From NCBI RefSeq assembly GCF_000317145.1, contig NC_019697.1:1922001-1986000 (forward strand): a stretch of 64,000 nt of DNA. The letters run 5' to 3'. The notes beneath the pieces are model-generated. The model saw only the letters and a program-made list of their open reading frames with translations. It did not search any database and was not told the DNA's origin. How positions within the stretch are numbered: position 1 is the first letter of the stretch; each line of letters starts with the position of its first letter. Position numbers and translations under genes: made by a program. This DNA comes from Chamaesiphon minutus PCC 6605 (GTDB lineage Bacteria; Cyanobacteriota; Cyanobacteriia; Cyanobacteriales; Chamaesiphonaceae). Positions 42,725-52,469 of this stretch are shown here, piece by piece.

Positions 42725-45430
42725 TTGAACCCAAGAGAATTTGAACGATGGTGTCAGACACTGAACTTGCCACCAGCAGCCATCGAAGCGATCGCTAAGA
42801 TCCGGTCGGCTCCCCCAAGCCGTCGCGTCCAAGGACGAGCCTCTAATGTCAGCGGTACCTACCCTTCCCAAAAAATGGGGTTGACCATCCAATTTGAAAG
42901 CCACAAGGTAGAATTGTGGGCGATCTACTTGATGGAACACGACCCAACTGTTCTAGAGTTTTACGACCAACCATCCTGCTTTAAAATTCAATACACCAAC
43001 AAATCTGGACGCAAGATCGGTCACTATCACACGCCAGACTTCTTTGTCCTGGGCACCAAATCAGCCGCCTGGGTGGAATGGAAAACCGAAGCCGAACTGG
43101 AGAAACTGAGTGAAAAATATCCCACTCGTTATCTCCAAGCCGCAGATGGCTCGTGGCGATGCCCGCCTGGAGAGGCTTATGCTTCTCCATTGGGTCTTGA
43201 ATATCACGTTCGCACTGATGCCTCATTAGACCCCATCTATATCCAGAACTTAATCTTCCTAGAGGATTACCTCGGATTTAAGACAGACAGTAATCCGTCG
43301 ATTCAAGCACTGGTCAAAGAGAGAGTTAAAACAGCACCAGGCATCACTTTAGCCGCTCTGTTGGCATCCTCACCCCAAATCAGTGCCAATGATGTCTATG
43401 TGATGATAGTCCTCGACCAACTCTACATCGCACTCTTAGATGTGCCGCTCGTACAGCACGAACGAGTACGGCTATATCCAGACCGCCAGACTTATGACAC
43501 TTATCGAGAAAGTTCTCAACACCAAAAAGATCTAACTATTGCTGACACTGCACCACCGACATTAGTTGCCAACACTCGTCTGCGCTGGGATGGCAGACTC
43601 TGGACATTAGTTAATCTGGGAGAGACAACCACTACCCTACTACCAGAAATCGGACAGCCACTGCAAATATCTTCCGCATTCTTTTACCAACTTCTCGACG
43701 GCGGAGCAATTAACTTTCCTGAAACAGAAGGAGCGACGAATCCAGCAGTAATAGCATTGATGGAGGGAGCATCCCCAAGCGATCTGAGAACAGCTAACCA
43801 ACGGTTTGGGGCAGTCATGGCAGAGCGAGAGCAAGGAGCCGCAGGGCAGAGCGATGTCTCCAAACGGACTCTGTACCGATGGTTGAAGCAGTTGAAAGAG
43901 GCAGAACTTAAATACGGTTGCGGCTATGTCGGATTGCTACCCAAAACGCAAGCACGGGGGAACCGGACAACCAAAGCCCCAAACGTATCGAGTGAATTAC
44001 TCAACACCTTTATTACCGGGCAGTTTGAAACCCCCACCCAAGCACCCGCCGCTTCAGTCTATCGAGCATACCAACGAGCTTGCGAACAGCAGGGCATTCC
44101 CTCACTGTCGCGGTGTACTTTTTACGCTCGTCTCCAACAACGACCGATTCACGAGCAGACTGAAAAGCGCAAAGGCTCTAAAGCTGCCTATCGCCACCAA
44201 CCTTGGTATTGGGAACTAACTTACAGTACCCCTCGCCACGGCGACCGCCCCCTGGGTATCGTTCATATCGACCACACTCAACTCGATCTAGAATTGCGTT
44301 CTGCGACAACAGGAAGATTGCTGGGAAGACCTTGGCTGACCTTAATGGTAGATGCCTATTCACGCCGCATCCTCACCATTTATCTGACCTTCGACCCACC
44401 CAGTTACCGTTCCTGCATGATGGCGATTCGCATCTGCGTTCAACGCTTCGGTCGCTTCCCGCAAGCCATCGTGGTCGATGGTGGGAAAGAGTTTCACAGC
44501 GTCTATTTTGACACCTTACTCGCGCGTTATCACTGTACCAAAAAGACTCGTCCTGGAGCCAAACCCCGCTTTGGTAGTGTAATCGAGCGACTGTTTGGGA
44601 CTACCAATACCCAGTTAATCTTCAACTTGTCAGGCAACACCCAAGCGACCAAACAAGTGCGAGAAATTACCAAGGCAGTTAACCCCAAACAACATGCCCT
44701 GTGGACATTGGGCGATTTGTACGCCTATTTGGTTGAGTATGCCTATGTTGTTTACGACCAAAACGAACACCCAGCCTTATCGATGTCACCCCAGAGTGCT
44801 TACGAGCAGGGAGAAATGAACGCAGGGGAACGACTGCATCGGCGGATTGCTTATGATGAAGATTTTATCCTCGCCACTCACCCCAGTCCGCGTTCGGGAC
44901 AGGCTTTAGTTCAACCTGGAAAGGGGATTAAATTGAATTACCTCTACTATTGGAGCGATGCGTTCCGCCATCCTGAAGTCGAACGCACGAAAGTCTCAGT
45001 GCGTTACGACCCCTTCGATTTAGGCGTGGCTTATGCTTACGTTCAAGGGCGATGGGTTAAGTGCATTTCTCAGTATTACAGCATTTTCTCAGGACGCAGC
45101 GAACGAGAACTGCTGTTAGCTTCGCTCGAAATCAAGCAACAAGCCAAACTCACTCAGACGAACACTACTATTTCGGCTAAACGTCTAGCTGATTTCCTTA
45201 GTAATGTCACCGCTCATGAGGCTTTGATGCTGCAACGCTTGCGGGATTTGGAGGGGCAAAATGTCCTCAATACACTCGGACAAAGAGCGTCGTCTGCTCC
45301 ACAGAGCCAGCCCCAGCCACAAACAGAACCACTCGCTCCTAATAGTCTTCAAACCCTTGCTCCCACTCAACCTAGTCCAGCCTTAGTCTTAGATCTGTCC
45401 CAAATCCCGTTGTTTGAGGAGTACCGTTAA
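42725..45430 (+). CDS. TnsA-TnsB fusion transposase
   Basis: 901 residues. Residues about 30-180 look like the TnsA nuclease: E63 (KVELWAIYLMEHDP), D105 (HTPDFFV) and E118/K120 (AWVEWK) form a PD-(D/E)XK site. The rest is TnsB: helix-turn-helix regions about 360-480, then an RNase-H-like core with D516 (VHIDHTQLDLE), D585 (VVDGGKEFHS) and E621 (GSVIERLFGT), the D-x35-E spacing of the family. With both nucleases intact the element should be cut out on both strands. Its stop overlaps the tnsC start (TAATG). Confidence 0.85.
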   Translation: MNPREFERWCQTLNLPPAAIEAIAKIRSAPPSRRVQGRASNVSGTYPSQKMGLTIQFESHKVELWAIYLMEHDPTVLEFYDQPSCFKIQYTNKSGRKIGHYHTPDFFVLGTKSAAWVEWKTEAELEKLSEKYPTRYLQAADGSWRCPPGEAYASPLGLEYHVRTDASLDPIYIQNLIFLEDYLGFKTDSNPSIQALVKERVKTAPGITLAALLASSPQISANDVYVMIVLDQLYIALLDVPLVQHERVRLYPDRQTYDTYRESSQHQKDLTIADTAPPTLVANTRLRWDGRLWTLVNLGETTTTLLPEIGQPLQISSAFFYQLLDGGAINFPETEGATNPAVIALMEGASPSDLRTANQRFGAVMAEREQGAAGQSDVSKRTLYRWLKQLKEAELKYGCGYVGLLPKTQARGNRTTKAPNVSSELLNTFITGQFETPTQAPAASVYRAYQRACEQQGIPSLSRCTFYARLQQRPIHEQTEKRKGSKAAYRHQPWYWELTYSTPRHGDRPLGIVHIDHTQLDLELRSATTGRLLGRPWLTLMVDAYSRRILTIYLTFDPPSYRSCMMAIRICVQRFGRFPQAIVVDGGKEFHSVYFDTLLARYHCTKKTRPGAKPRFGSVIERLFGTTNTQLIFNLSGNTQATKQVREITKAVNPKQHALWTLGDLYAYLVEYAYVVYDQNEHPALSMSPQSAYEQGEMNAGERLHRRIAYDEDFILATHPSPRSGQALVQPGKGIKLNYLYYWSDAFRHPEVERTKVSVRYDPFDLGVAYAYVQGRWVKCISQYYSIFSGRSERELLLASLEIKQQAKLTQTNTTISAKRLADFLSNVTAHEALMLQRLRDLEGQNVLNTLGQRASSAPQSQPQPQTEPLAPNSLQTLAPTQPSPALVLDLSQIPLFEEYR

Positions 45431-46881
45431 TGAAGGATGTTGTGACTGTCGATCTGACGCTGGAATTAACATCCAAGCTGAATCACTTTAAAGAGTATGC
45501 TGTGTCACATCCTCAACTACTCCAGGTAGATAAGGTATTGATGCAAGCCATTCAAGAACCCGCTGGATTTGCTCATGTGCTGATTTATGGGCCTTCTGGG
45601 GTGGGTAAAACGACGATGATTCGTCAAATTTCCCGACGGTTAAATGAGATCTCAAATGAGATCCCACCAGCGGTTGTTACAGACCGCTCCAGCTATAGTA
45701 ATGGTGGGGTTGCGCCAGTACCCTTATTGCTGCTGGAAACACGTCCACCGGATGGTGGAGCCTTCAACCGAGCAGATTACTACCGCACTGCTCTAAAACT
45801 GTTGGGTGAACCCTTCTACGAACGCCGTCTGTTGGTCGATATCGATACCGAACAAACGATTGAGAAGAAAGGCCGTGGACGGAGTAAAGCTACCCAGTTT
45901 AATGATTCTCCCGAACTGCGTCATGCGCTCGAAGCAGCGATGGCGAAACGGGGCGTAAGAGCTGTGATTCTCGATGAAGCCCAACATCTGATGAAGGTTG
46001 GCAGTGGCGCGAGTGGTGGTAAGTTACTCGACCAATTGGACTGGATTAAGTCGATGACGAATGTGACTGGGGTGCTGCACATTCTGATTGGCACTTACGA
46101 GCTGTTGAACTTTCGCAATTTAAGCGGGCAGGCATCGCGGCGGGGGCTGGATCTGCATTTTCCGCGTTATCTGTTTCAACACGAGCAAGACCGTCAGGAT
46201 TTTCAAGGGGTGTTATTGGCACTGCTCAAGCAAGTTCCACTCACGACTGATATCCCTGCTTTGATGCAGCATTGGTTCTATTTTTACGAACGGTCGATTG
46301 GTTGTATTGGTGTACTCAAGGACTGGCTGATTCGGGCGGTGGCGGCAGCTATCCGCGAGGGGAGTGACACTTTGACTCAAGGGCGATTAGAGGAACATGC
46401 GTTGTCTTTGTCTCAATGCGAACGGATGGCTCTGGATGCGATTGAGGGCGAACAAAAGCTGGGCTATGCGGAAAGTCGGCGCGACCATTTATGGCGGTTG
46501 TTGCAATCTGGGATGACCTCAACGACTGTGCCTACCACTGTTGTCTCCACAACAGTGGCTGTCGAGGATGCTCCGCCACCTGCCAAAAAGCCAAGGAAAA
46601 AGCGTTCCACTTCGTCAACTACTGAGTCAGTGACTGCATCTGTCGAGACTTTCGAGACTATCGTTGAACCTGTCCCGCCTAAGAAAAGAAGGAGTAAAAA
46701 GGCTGTCACTACGCCAGCGCCAGTCCCAGATCCAGTCCCAGAAACTTTGAATGTCACAACCAACGATCTGGCAGTAGATCTGCTTGGGGCTGAAATTCCG
46801 CTTCCTGTAGCCGAACCAGCTAAGAAAAAAAACTCAAGGCGTGTCGGACAGCGCAATCCACAGCGAGATCCAGTTGGCTGA
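45430..46881 (+). CDS. TnsC-like AAA+ transposition ATPase
   Basis: 483 residues. Walker A GPSGVGKTT (54-62) and Walker B RAVILDEAQHL (about 178-188); sensor region GVLHILIGTYELL; C-terminal AAA+ lid helices to about 340. A low-complexity tail of some 120 residues (Thr/Val/Pro runs, KKPRKKRS and PPKKRRSKK clusters) follows. TnsC forms filaments on target DNA and links the target selector with TnsB. The basic tail is longer than usual and could bind DNA directly. Translationally coupled to tnsAB. Confidence 0.88.
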   Translation: MKDVVTVDLTLELTSKLNHFKEYAVSHPQLLQVDKVLMQAIQEPAGFAHVLIYGPSGVGKTTMIRQISRRLNEISNEIPPAVVTDRSSYSNGGVAPVPLLLLETRPPDGGAFNRADYYRTALKLLGEPFYERRLLVDIDTEQTIEKKGRGRSKATQFNDSPELRHALEAAMAKRGVRAVILDEAQHLMKVGSGASGGKLLDQLDWIKSMTNVTGVLHILIGTYELLNFRNLSGQASRRGLDLHFPRYLFQHEQDRQDFQGVLLALLKQVPLTTDIPALMQHWFYFYERSIGCIGVLKDWLIRAVAAAIREGSDTLTQGRLEEHALSLSQCERMALDAIEGEQKLGYAESRRDHLWRLLQSGMTSTTVPTTVVSTTVAVEDAPPPAKKPRKKRSTSSTTESVTASVETFETIVEPVPPKKRRSKKAVTTPAPVPDPVPETLNVTTNDLAVDLLGAEIPLPVAEPAKKKNSRRVGQRNPQRDPVG

Positions 46882-46985
46882 GATGATTGGGGGGTGGACT
46901 ACTGCTACTAAGATTTTCAAAGGCAGGTACTTGTGCTTGTCAAGCATAAGTTGTCATTTTCCGCCAAGTTATGCCAGAAGTCACA

Positions 46986-48036
46986 GGTAGATCGTCAGGT
47001 TGCTGTTGGGATCGTCATTAATTTGCTTTTGGAGATCGGGAGTTAACGTCACCATTTCAATCCCCAAATAGGGATGCTTGACGATGCCTGTAGCAATCAA
47101 CTGGTTGGCGATCGTTTTGGCAGTATTAATGGGAATTGCAAAGCCCAGTCCGCGAGCATCCTGAATAATCGCTGTATTCATGCCAATCACTTGTCCCCGT
47201 GCATTGAGGAGGGGGCCACCTGAGTTACCAGGATTGATTGACGCATCCGTCTGAATAAAGTTAACTCGCTCGTTTGGGGCACCGATATCACTGCTGGAGC
47301 GACCTGTAGCACTAATAATCCCGGATGTGACCGTATTATCTAAACCGAGAGGATTCCCAATTGCAATCGCCCATTCTCCTGGCTTCAAGCGAGCGGAATC
47401 GCCCAGTTCGACCACGGGTAAATTGTTCGAGGGGATTTTAACAACCGCTACATCAGTAACCGGATCGGTGCCCATCACTTTGCCTTGAAATGTGCGTCCA
47501 TCTTTGAGCGTCACCTTCACGGTATTAACTCCATTCACCACATGAGCATTTGTGAGAATTTCGCCATTGGAGCTGATGATAAAGCCCGAACCAATTCCTC
47601 TGACAATTTCCTTTGATGGTGAGCTTGGCACTTGGGAGCCGAAGAACTTTTGGAAAAAAGGGTCGTTAAATTCAGCCGGAGGTTGCTTGGTAACTGTCTG
47701 CTTCGAGTCGATGCGAACGACTGCGGCTCCTGCTTTATCGACAACTTGAGTGATGAAGTTTGAGGGTGTTGGCACCGATGCCAATCGATCGGCAGGCACT
47801 GAAGCGATGGGAGTAGAAATCGAGGCTGGATGCTGTGGCGTGAAAAACATCATGCTTTTTGTAAATCCATAATTTATAGCGATGGCACCTCCAGCTCCCA
47901 ATAAAATTAGACCGAGCGGAGTCAATAATTTTGCTCGAACAAAATCTCTGTTGCTACGATGCTGTCGGATATTTGGATCGAGATCGAGCGGACTGACTTC
48001 AAATCTATTGTGAGATTCACGATTTTCGGTTTGCAT
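46986..48036 (-). pseudogene. htrA-type serine protease, 5' part, split by a Tn7-like transposon
   Basis: Encodes an N-terminal membrane anchor (about 38-55) and the trypsin-like domain with H165 (ILTNAHVV), D195 (VTDVAVVKI) and S272 (NPGNSGGPL), then [18 protein letters not shown]. It is cut at about residue 349 by the transposon. The PDZ part is at 42213-42483. The truncated product keeps a complete catalytic domain but no PDZ domain, so a soluble or membrane-bound protease without substrate recognition might still be made. HhoA/HhoB/HtrA-like cyanobacterial protein. Confidence 0.9.
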
Positions 48037-48150
48037 AGGATTTTGCTCTAGAGATCGAGCCTAAACCAGTAAAAATACTTGAAGAGATTGCTAGAATTAG
48101 CCTTTAATTCAATAGTAAATAACAAATGTCAAGAACTCGAAAAGATTTGT

Positions 48151-48176
48151 CGTTGGCGTAGCCTATCGGAGATAAT
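48151..48176. repeat. Small dispersed repeat
   Basis: CGTTGGCGTAGCCTATCGG followed by AGATAAT; three differences from the copy at 40561. Intergenic, upstream of the htrA start. Confidence 0.65.
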
Positions 48177-48308
48177 TGTGAGTACAATTTTGCTTACTTT
48201 CGATTGGTTTGGCACACTTTGATTTATTCGACTATGATGATGCTAGTCCAAGCCTGAAGTTATAAAAGTTCGGGCTAGCATCGAAATTAAGACGTAAAGG
48301 TGAGACTT

Positions 48309-49079
48309 ATGACTTCACTGCCTTGGTCGATCGAAGTGGTGGTTGGATCGGGGATGGGCTTTTGTTCGGGGCTGTTTGGTTTGGGCGGTAGTTCCATCGG
48401 TACGCCGATTCTGCGGTTACTGGGGCTACCTGCGTTGATTGCGCTAGCGAGTCCGCTGCCACTAACCTTACCCAGTGCGATTGGCGGTGCGATCGCGTAT
48501 CGAAATACTCACCTGATTCACTGGCGAATTGCTGTATCAACCAGCTTGTGGGGTAGTCCTGGAGTAATTGCGGGATCTTTGCTGACAAAATTTCTGCATG
48601 GAACTGTGCTGATGCTATTCACGGCATTGTTTATTCTCGGCGTGGGGATGTATGGGTTAAGTGGACTCCGAAATCGAGCTACGCCCGAACCGAGGGCGAA
48701 ATTAAACGAGCGGATCGTGCCCTACTGGTCGCCGCTAGTGGGGTTAATTAATGGATTGCTGGCTAATGGTGGCGGATTGCTGCTCGTCCCGTTCTATCAA
48801 CTCGGAATCGGGCTAGAGCTGAGAGCTGCCTTGGCAACTTCTCTGGCAACTGTAGCTCTGATGGCACTGCCTTCGACGATCGTTCATACTGCTTTAGGAC
48901 ACATCGATTGGGTCTTGACGGGATGGTTGGCGATCGGAGTTTTTCCGTTTACTTATTTAGGAAGTCAACTGGCTCTACATTTACCCACTCCAATTTTGAC
49001 TCGTCTTTATAGCCTATTTTTAATTGCCCTAGCACTATATTTTGGCTACATAGAGATTACTAGCTTGCTACCAAAATGA
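48309..49079 (+). CDS. TauE/SafE-family sulfite/anion exporter-like membrane protein
   Basis: 256 residues from the ATG at 48309 (AAGGTGAG six bases upstream; a GTG nine bases earlier is weaker). Eight hydrophobic helices. FCSGLFGLGGSSIGTPIL and the internal repeat INGLLANGGGLLLVPFYQLGIG are the twin signature of the TauE/SafE family. These proteins move sulfonates, sulfite or other organic anions across the inner membrane. Substrate unknown. Confidence 0.88.
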   Translation: MTSLPWSIEVVVGSGMGFCSGLFGLGGSSIGTPILRLLGLPALIALASPLPLTLPSAIGGAIAYRNTHLIHWRIAVSTSLWGSPGVIAGSLLTKFLHGTVLMLFTALFILGVGMYGLSGLRNRATPEPRAKLNERIVPYWSPLVGLINGLLANGGGLLLVPFYQLGIGLELRAALATSLATVALMALPSTIVHTALGHIDWVLTGWLAIGVFPFTYLGSQLALHLPTPILTRLYSLFLIALALYFGYIEITSLLPK

Positions 49080-49145
49080 AGCAACCGTACAGTCAAATTG
49101 CGCCAAGAAAAGTTGTGCAAACGCTAAGATCGATCGATTGGATGG

Positions 49146-49859
49146 CTATGATGCAGGGAACGAAAGAATTGCTGGAGAATACAGGCGATCGATCGCTGAG
49201 AGTAAGTCAGCAGGCTCGGCAATTAGCAGATCTGGTTTCTGCTGGAGTAGGGCGGTGGGATCGTTGAAACCCCAGCTTACAGCAACGATCTTTATCCCAA
49301 CCGACCGAGCGGCGCGGATATCGCGAATTTCGTCGCCTACATAAACTGCATTAGCTCGCTCGATGTTGCTTTGTTTTATCACTTTGGAGATCGCTCTACC
49401 TTTGCCGAAAGTACTAGCACTCGTGACAAAATCGAATCGATGCTCGATGCCATACTGACGTAGTACGGCGTGAATATTAGCTTCGGAATTGGAACTGACG
49501 ATCCCCAACCGATAGTGTTCGGCTTTGAGTCGTTCGACTAACTCGACAATGCCTGAAAACAGTTCTACCCGTTTGGCTTCAGTGTAAAATTCTTGTCTGA
49601 CGCGCTGCACGATCCACGGGATTTTCCACAACGCCACATCGATGGCGCGGACTATTTCCCAAGGACTGAGATATTTGAGAGTAGCAATGAAATCGTCGCT
49701 CAACTGTTTGTAACCAAACTCCGACGCAAGCCGATTGGTAATGTCTATCATGATGACGAGACTATCTGCCAAGGTACCATCAAAGTCAAAAATAATCAGT
49801 CGGGGTTTGAGATCGGTATTTAGTGGTTGAGTTTGTTTGAATGAGGTTATTTGCAACAT
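49146..49859 (-). CDS. HAD-superfamily hydrolase (phosphoglycolate-phosphatase-like)
   Basis: 237 residues from the ATG at 49859; a longer upstream frame lacks similarity. Motif I LIIFDFDGTLADS (catalytic Asp pair), motif II LGIVSSNS, motif III Lys in TFGKGRAISKVI and motif IV VYVGDEIRDIRAARSVG. Helical cap domain between motifs I and II, so a subfamily-I HAD phosphatase. Complete. Substrate not deducible. Confidence 0.88.
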   Translation of the reverse strand: MLQITSFKQTQPLNTDLKPRLIIFDFDGTLADSLVIMIDITNRLASEFGYKQLSDDFIATLKYLSPWEIVRAIDVALWKIPWIVQRVRQEFYTEAKRVELFSGIVELVERLKAEHYRLGIVSSNSEANIHAVLRQYGIEHRFDFVTSASTFGKGRAISKVIKQSNIERANAVYVGDEIRDIRAARSVGIKIVAVSWGFNDPTALLQQKPDLLIAEPADLLSAIDRLYSPAILSFPAS

Positions 49860-50132
49860 AATCGCAACAGCATCTTGGGTTGTTTCACCCAGTCGATTGA
49901 AAAGCCAGAAATATAAAACCGATCGATGATGTCGTAACGGAGGACTAAACCCCAATAGCGATCGAATGTTTAATTTCTTAATTTCAGTGTATGAATAGAA
50001 AGTAAAGAAGTCGAAAAGATTTTGAAATAGTTCGCTCAAATTTGGCTACTTATCAAGTTAGCTGAATTTATTTATATCGATCTTGCAAATGTAAGAGTAG
50101 AATTAATAAGTCGATCGTCTACTTCCTACTCT

Positions 50133-51962
50133 ATGTCTTTTTATTCGCGTCTCAAACGGTATGCGATCGGGCCATCTCTCCCTACTAGTGCTGCTAGTCA
50201 AGAGCGGCTGAGTATCCCGACTGCCTTAGCTGTGTTGTCTTCCGATGCACTTTCCTCAGTTGCCTATGCTACCGAAGAGATTTTACACGTCCTCGTCTTA
50301 GCAGGTAGCGGCGTATTGGGGCTGTCACTACCCATTGCTCTAGGAATTATCGGGCTGTTGGTAGTTGTAACCCTTTCCTACCGTCAGACGATTCGTGCCT
50401 ATCCATCAGGGGGTGGTGCTTACACCGTCGCACGGGAAAATTTAGGACTTTATCCAGGTTTATTGGCAGCAGCAGCTTTAACGATCGATTACATCTTGAC
50501 TGTTACCGTCAGCATCGCCGCAGGTATTGCCGCGCTCACCTCGGCGGTTCCCAGCCTGTATCCTTTCACTGTCGAGCTTTGTCTGCTGGCGATCGTTTTT
50601 ATCGCCCTGGCTAATCTGCGGGGTTTGCGCGAATCTGGTCGATTGTTCGTCGTGCCAACTTATGTTTTTATCGTCAGCATCTTTGTCTTGATTTTAGTGG
50701 GTTTAGTGCAAGGGAACAGCCCGACAACGATCGCACCTAACATGCCAGTAAAAGAATCTCTGAGTGTCTTTTTGATTTTACGGGCATTTGCCGCAGGTTG
50801 TACTGCGATGACTGGGGTAGAGGCAATTTCTAATGGAGTATTAGCATTCCATCCGCCGGAGTGGAAAAATGCCCGTTCGACATTGCTAATTATGAGTGGG
50901 TTGCTAGGTAGTATGTTCTTGGGCATTACCTATCTCGCCAACGTTCGTCAGATCGTGCCTGTAGATGGACAAACCGTGGTTTCCCAGCTAGGGCGACAGA
51001 TTTTCGGGAACGGTTTTTTTTACTACTTCCTGCAAATTGCTACATTACTGATTCTGGTTTTAGCTGCCAACACCAGCTATGCGGATTTTCCGCGCTTGGC
51101 TTCGCTGTTAGCTCGCGATCGGTTTTTACCGCGACAGTTGATGCTGCAAGGCGATCGATTGGTTTTTTCTAATGGAATTTTGCTACTGAGTTTACTAGCT
51201 GCTGTGTTGATTGTTGTATTTCGCGGTAATGTAAATGCGATTATTCCCCTATATGCCGTTGGGGTATTTACGTCGTTTACCCTCTCGCAAGCGGGAATGG
51301 TAAGACACTGGTTTAGAACTAAGGAACGGGGCTGGCGCACCAGTGCGGTAATTAATGGTTTGGGCGCAATAGTGACGACGATCGTGTTTACTATTATTGT
51401 TAGTACCAAGTTTGTCGAAGGAGCTTGGCTAGTAACGATTTTAATTCCCTTAGTGGTTTGGATATTTCTGATAATTAGGCGACATTACCACAGGATGAGC
51501 GAACGGTTGCAAATTACCGAACTAAACCACGATCGCTATCCCCTCCGCCCGCAGATCGATACAATCTCCCATCCTGCCGTTTTATTAGTAGGAGGAGTGC
51601 ATCGCGGTACGATCGAAGCCTTAGACTATACCCGCAGTATTGCCGATGAAATTGTTGCCGTTCATATCGATGTTAATAATACCGATCGATCCTCAATTCA
51701 GCAGCAGTGGGAAAGTGTAGAACCAGACATTCCGTTAATCATTCTCGATTCGCCTTATCGCTCGATCGTCCAACCATTGAGTGAATTCGTACACAATTTT
51801 GAGATCGCCCATCCCCATACTTTTTGTACGATCGTCATTCCAGTCTTTGTTACTCGTCATTGGTGGGAAAACCTGCTTCACAATCAAACCATCTGGTTTC
51901 TCAAATCTGCCTTGCGAGAAAACCGCAGCCGAATTATTACCACTGTTGAATACTATCTTTAG
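50133..51962 (+). CDS. APC-family amino-acid permease-like transporter
   Basis: 609 residues. About twelve membrane helices to residue 455, with AVLSSDALSSVAYATEEILHVL (helix 1), SYRQTIRAYPSGGGAYTVARENLG and TAMTGVEAISNGVLAFHPPEWKNA. A soluble C-terminal domain of about 140 residues (LVGGVHRGTIEALDYTRSIADEIVAVHIDV...) resembles a universal-stress-like fold. Substrate unknown; amino acids or K+ have been proposed for relatives. The next gene starts 8 bp downstream. Confidence 0.88.
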   Translation: MSFYSRLKRYAIGPSLPTSAASQERLSIPTALAVLSSDALSSVAYATEEILHVLVLAGSGVLGLSLPIALGIIGLLVVVTLSYRQTIRAYPSGGGAYTVARENLGLYPGLLAAAALTIDYILTVTVSIAAGIAALTSAVPSLYPFTVELCLLAIVFIALANLRGLRESGRLFVVPTYVFIVSIFVLILVGLVQGNSPTTIAPNMPVKESLSVFLILRAFAAGCTAMTGVEAISNGVLAFHPPEWKNARSTLLIMSGLLGSMFLGITYLANVRQIVPVDGQTVVSQLGRQIFGNGFFYYFLQIATLLILVLAANTSYADFPRLASLLARDRFLPRQLMLQGDRLVFSNGILLLSLLAAVLIVVFRGNVNAIIPLYAVGVFTSFTLSQAGMVRHWFRTKERGWRTSAVINGLGAIVTTIVFTIIVSTKFVEGAWLVTILIPLVVWIFLIIRRHYHRMSERLQITELNHDRYPLRPQIDTISHPAVLLVGGVHRGTIEALDYTRSIADEIVAVHIDVNNTDRSSIQQQWESVEPDIPLIILDSPYRSIVQPLSEFVHNFEIAHPHTFCTIVIPVFVTRHWWENLLHNQTIWFLKSALRENRSRIITTVEYYL

Positions 51963-51970
51963 GTAGATCT

Positions 51971-52435
51971 ATGATCCAGCACCATCCTCTGACAATCGCC
52001 CAGCTCAAAGCCAAGCTATTGAGTATTCGCCAACCCCATCGAGAACACAGCCAAGGCTTAAATGCCTCAGAAAAGTTAGCATTAGTTATCACTCAAAGAG
52101 TTGGGACGATCGGATTTTTCTTTATTATCCTAATTTGGACGGTTGTGTGGATCGGCTGGAATACGATCGCACCAGTTTCACTCAGATTCGATCCTTTTCC
52201 GGCTTTTGTTCTCTGGTTATTCCTATCCAATCTCATTCAAATCATGCTAATGCCACTAATTATGGTCGGTCAAAATGTCCAGAGTAAATTTGATGGCATC
52301 AAATCTCAAGCAGACTACGAAGTTAATATCAAAGCCGAGCAGGAAATCGAGACAATATTACAACACTTAGAAAATCATCAGCTTGCTTTAGATGAAATTA
52401 AGGAGCTACTGAAATCTAGAAAAACACCTGAATAA
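51971..52435 (+). CDS. DUF1003 membrane protein
   Basis: 154 residues. Two membrane helices (about 43-63 and 77-100) with the family blocks LALVITQRVGTIGFFFIILIWTVVWIGWN and DPFPAFVLWLFLSNLIQIMLMPLIMVGQNVQ. A C-terminal coiled-coil-like helix follows. Co-transcribed with the permease upstream. Function unknown. Confidence 0.9.
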   Translation: MIQHHPLTIAQLKAKLLSIRQPHREHSQGLNASEKLALVITQRVGTIGFFFIILIWTVVWIGWNTIAPVSLRFDPFPAFVLWLFLSNLIQIMLMPLIMVGQNVQSKFDGIKSQADYEVNIKAEQEIETILQHLENHQLALDEIKELLKSRKTPE

Positions 52436-52447
52436 TTGATTAATAAT

Positions 52448-52463
52448 GGGGCATTATTGCCCC
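52448..52463. terminator. Bidirectional terminator-like hairpin
   Basis: The stem GGGGCA / TGCCCC with loop TTAT lies in the 34-bp gap between convergent genes, flanked by A/T-rich sequence. Confidence 0.6.
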
Positions 52464-52469
52464 CTTAAA

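Larger units (their letters stand above)
42484..46985 (+). mobile_element. Tn7-like transposon with TnsA-TnsB fusion and TnsC
   Basis: 4502 bp. Ends TGTGACTTATGGGATAACTT (left) and the inverted TGTGACTTCTGGCATAACTT (right) agree at 21 of 23 bases. GGTAG is duplicated at 42479-42483 and 46986-46990; a 5-bp duplication and TGT...ACA ends are Tn7 hallmarks. Sub-terminal GCCAANTTATG sites repeat at the left end (ends near 42506, 42529, 42595 and 42616) and at least twice at the right. Only two genes are carried, tnsAB and tnsC. No tniQ/tnsD, tnsE, Cas genes, CRISPR or cargo are visible. It is inserted in htrA. Confidence 0.88.

Noticed and set aside
42484-46985. CRISPR-associated transposon (Cas12k type)
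   Set aside because: No CRISPR repeats, Cas12k, tracrRNA-like region or tniQ were seen within the element ends or elsewhere in the window.
49076-49267. 63-codon plus-strand frame whose ATG overlaps the TauE/SafE stop
   Set aside because: Most of it is antisense to the 3' end of a well-supported HAD gene, and no motif is visible. Translational coupling is possible but unsupported.
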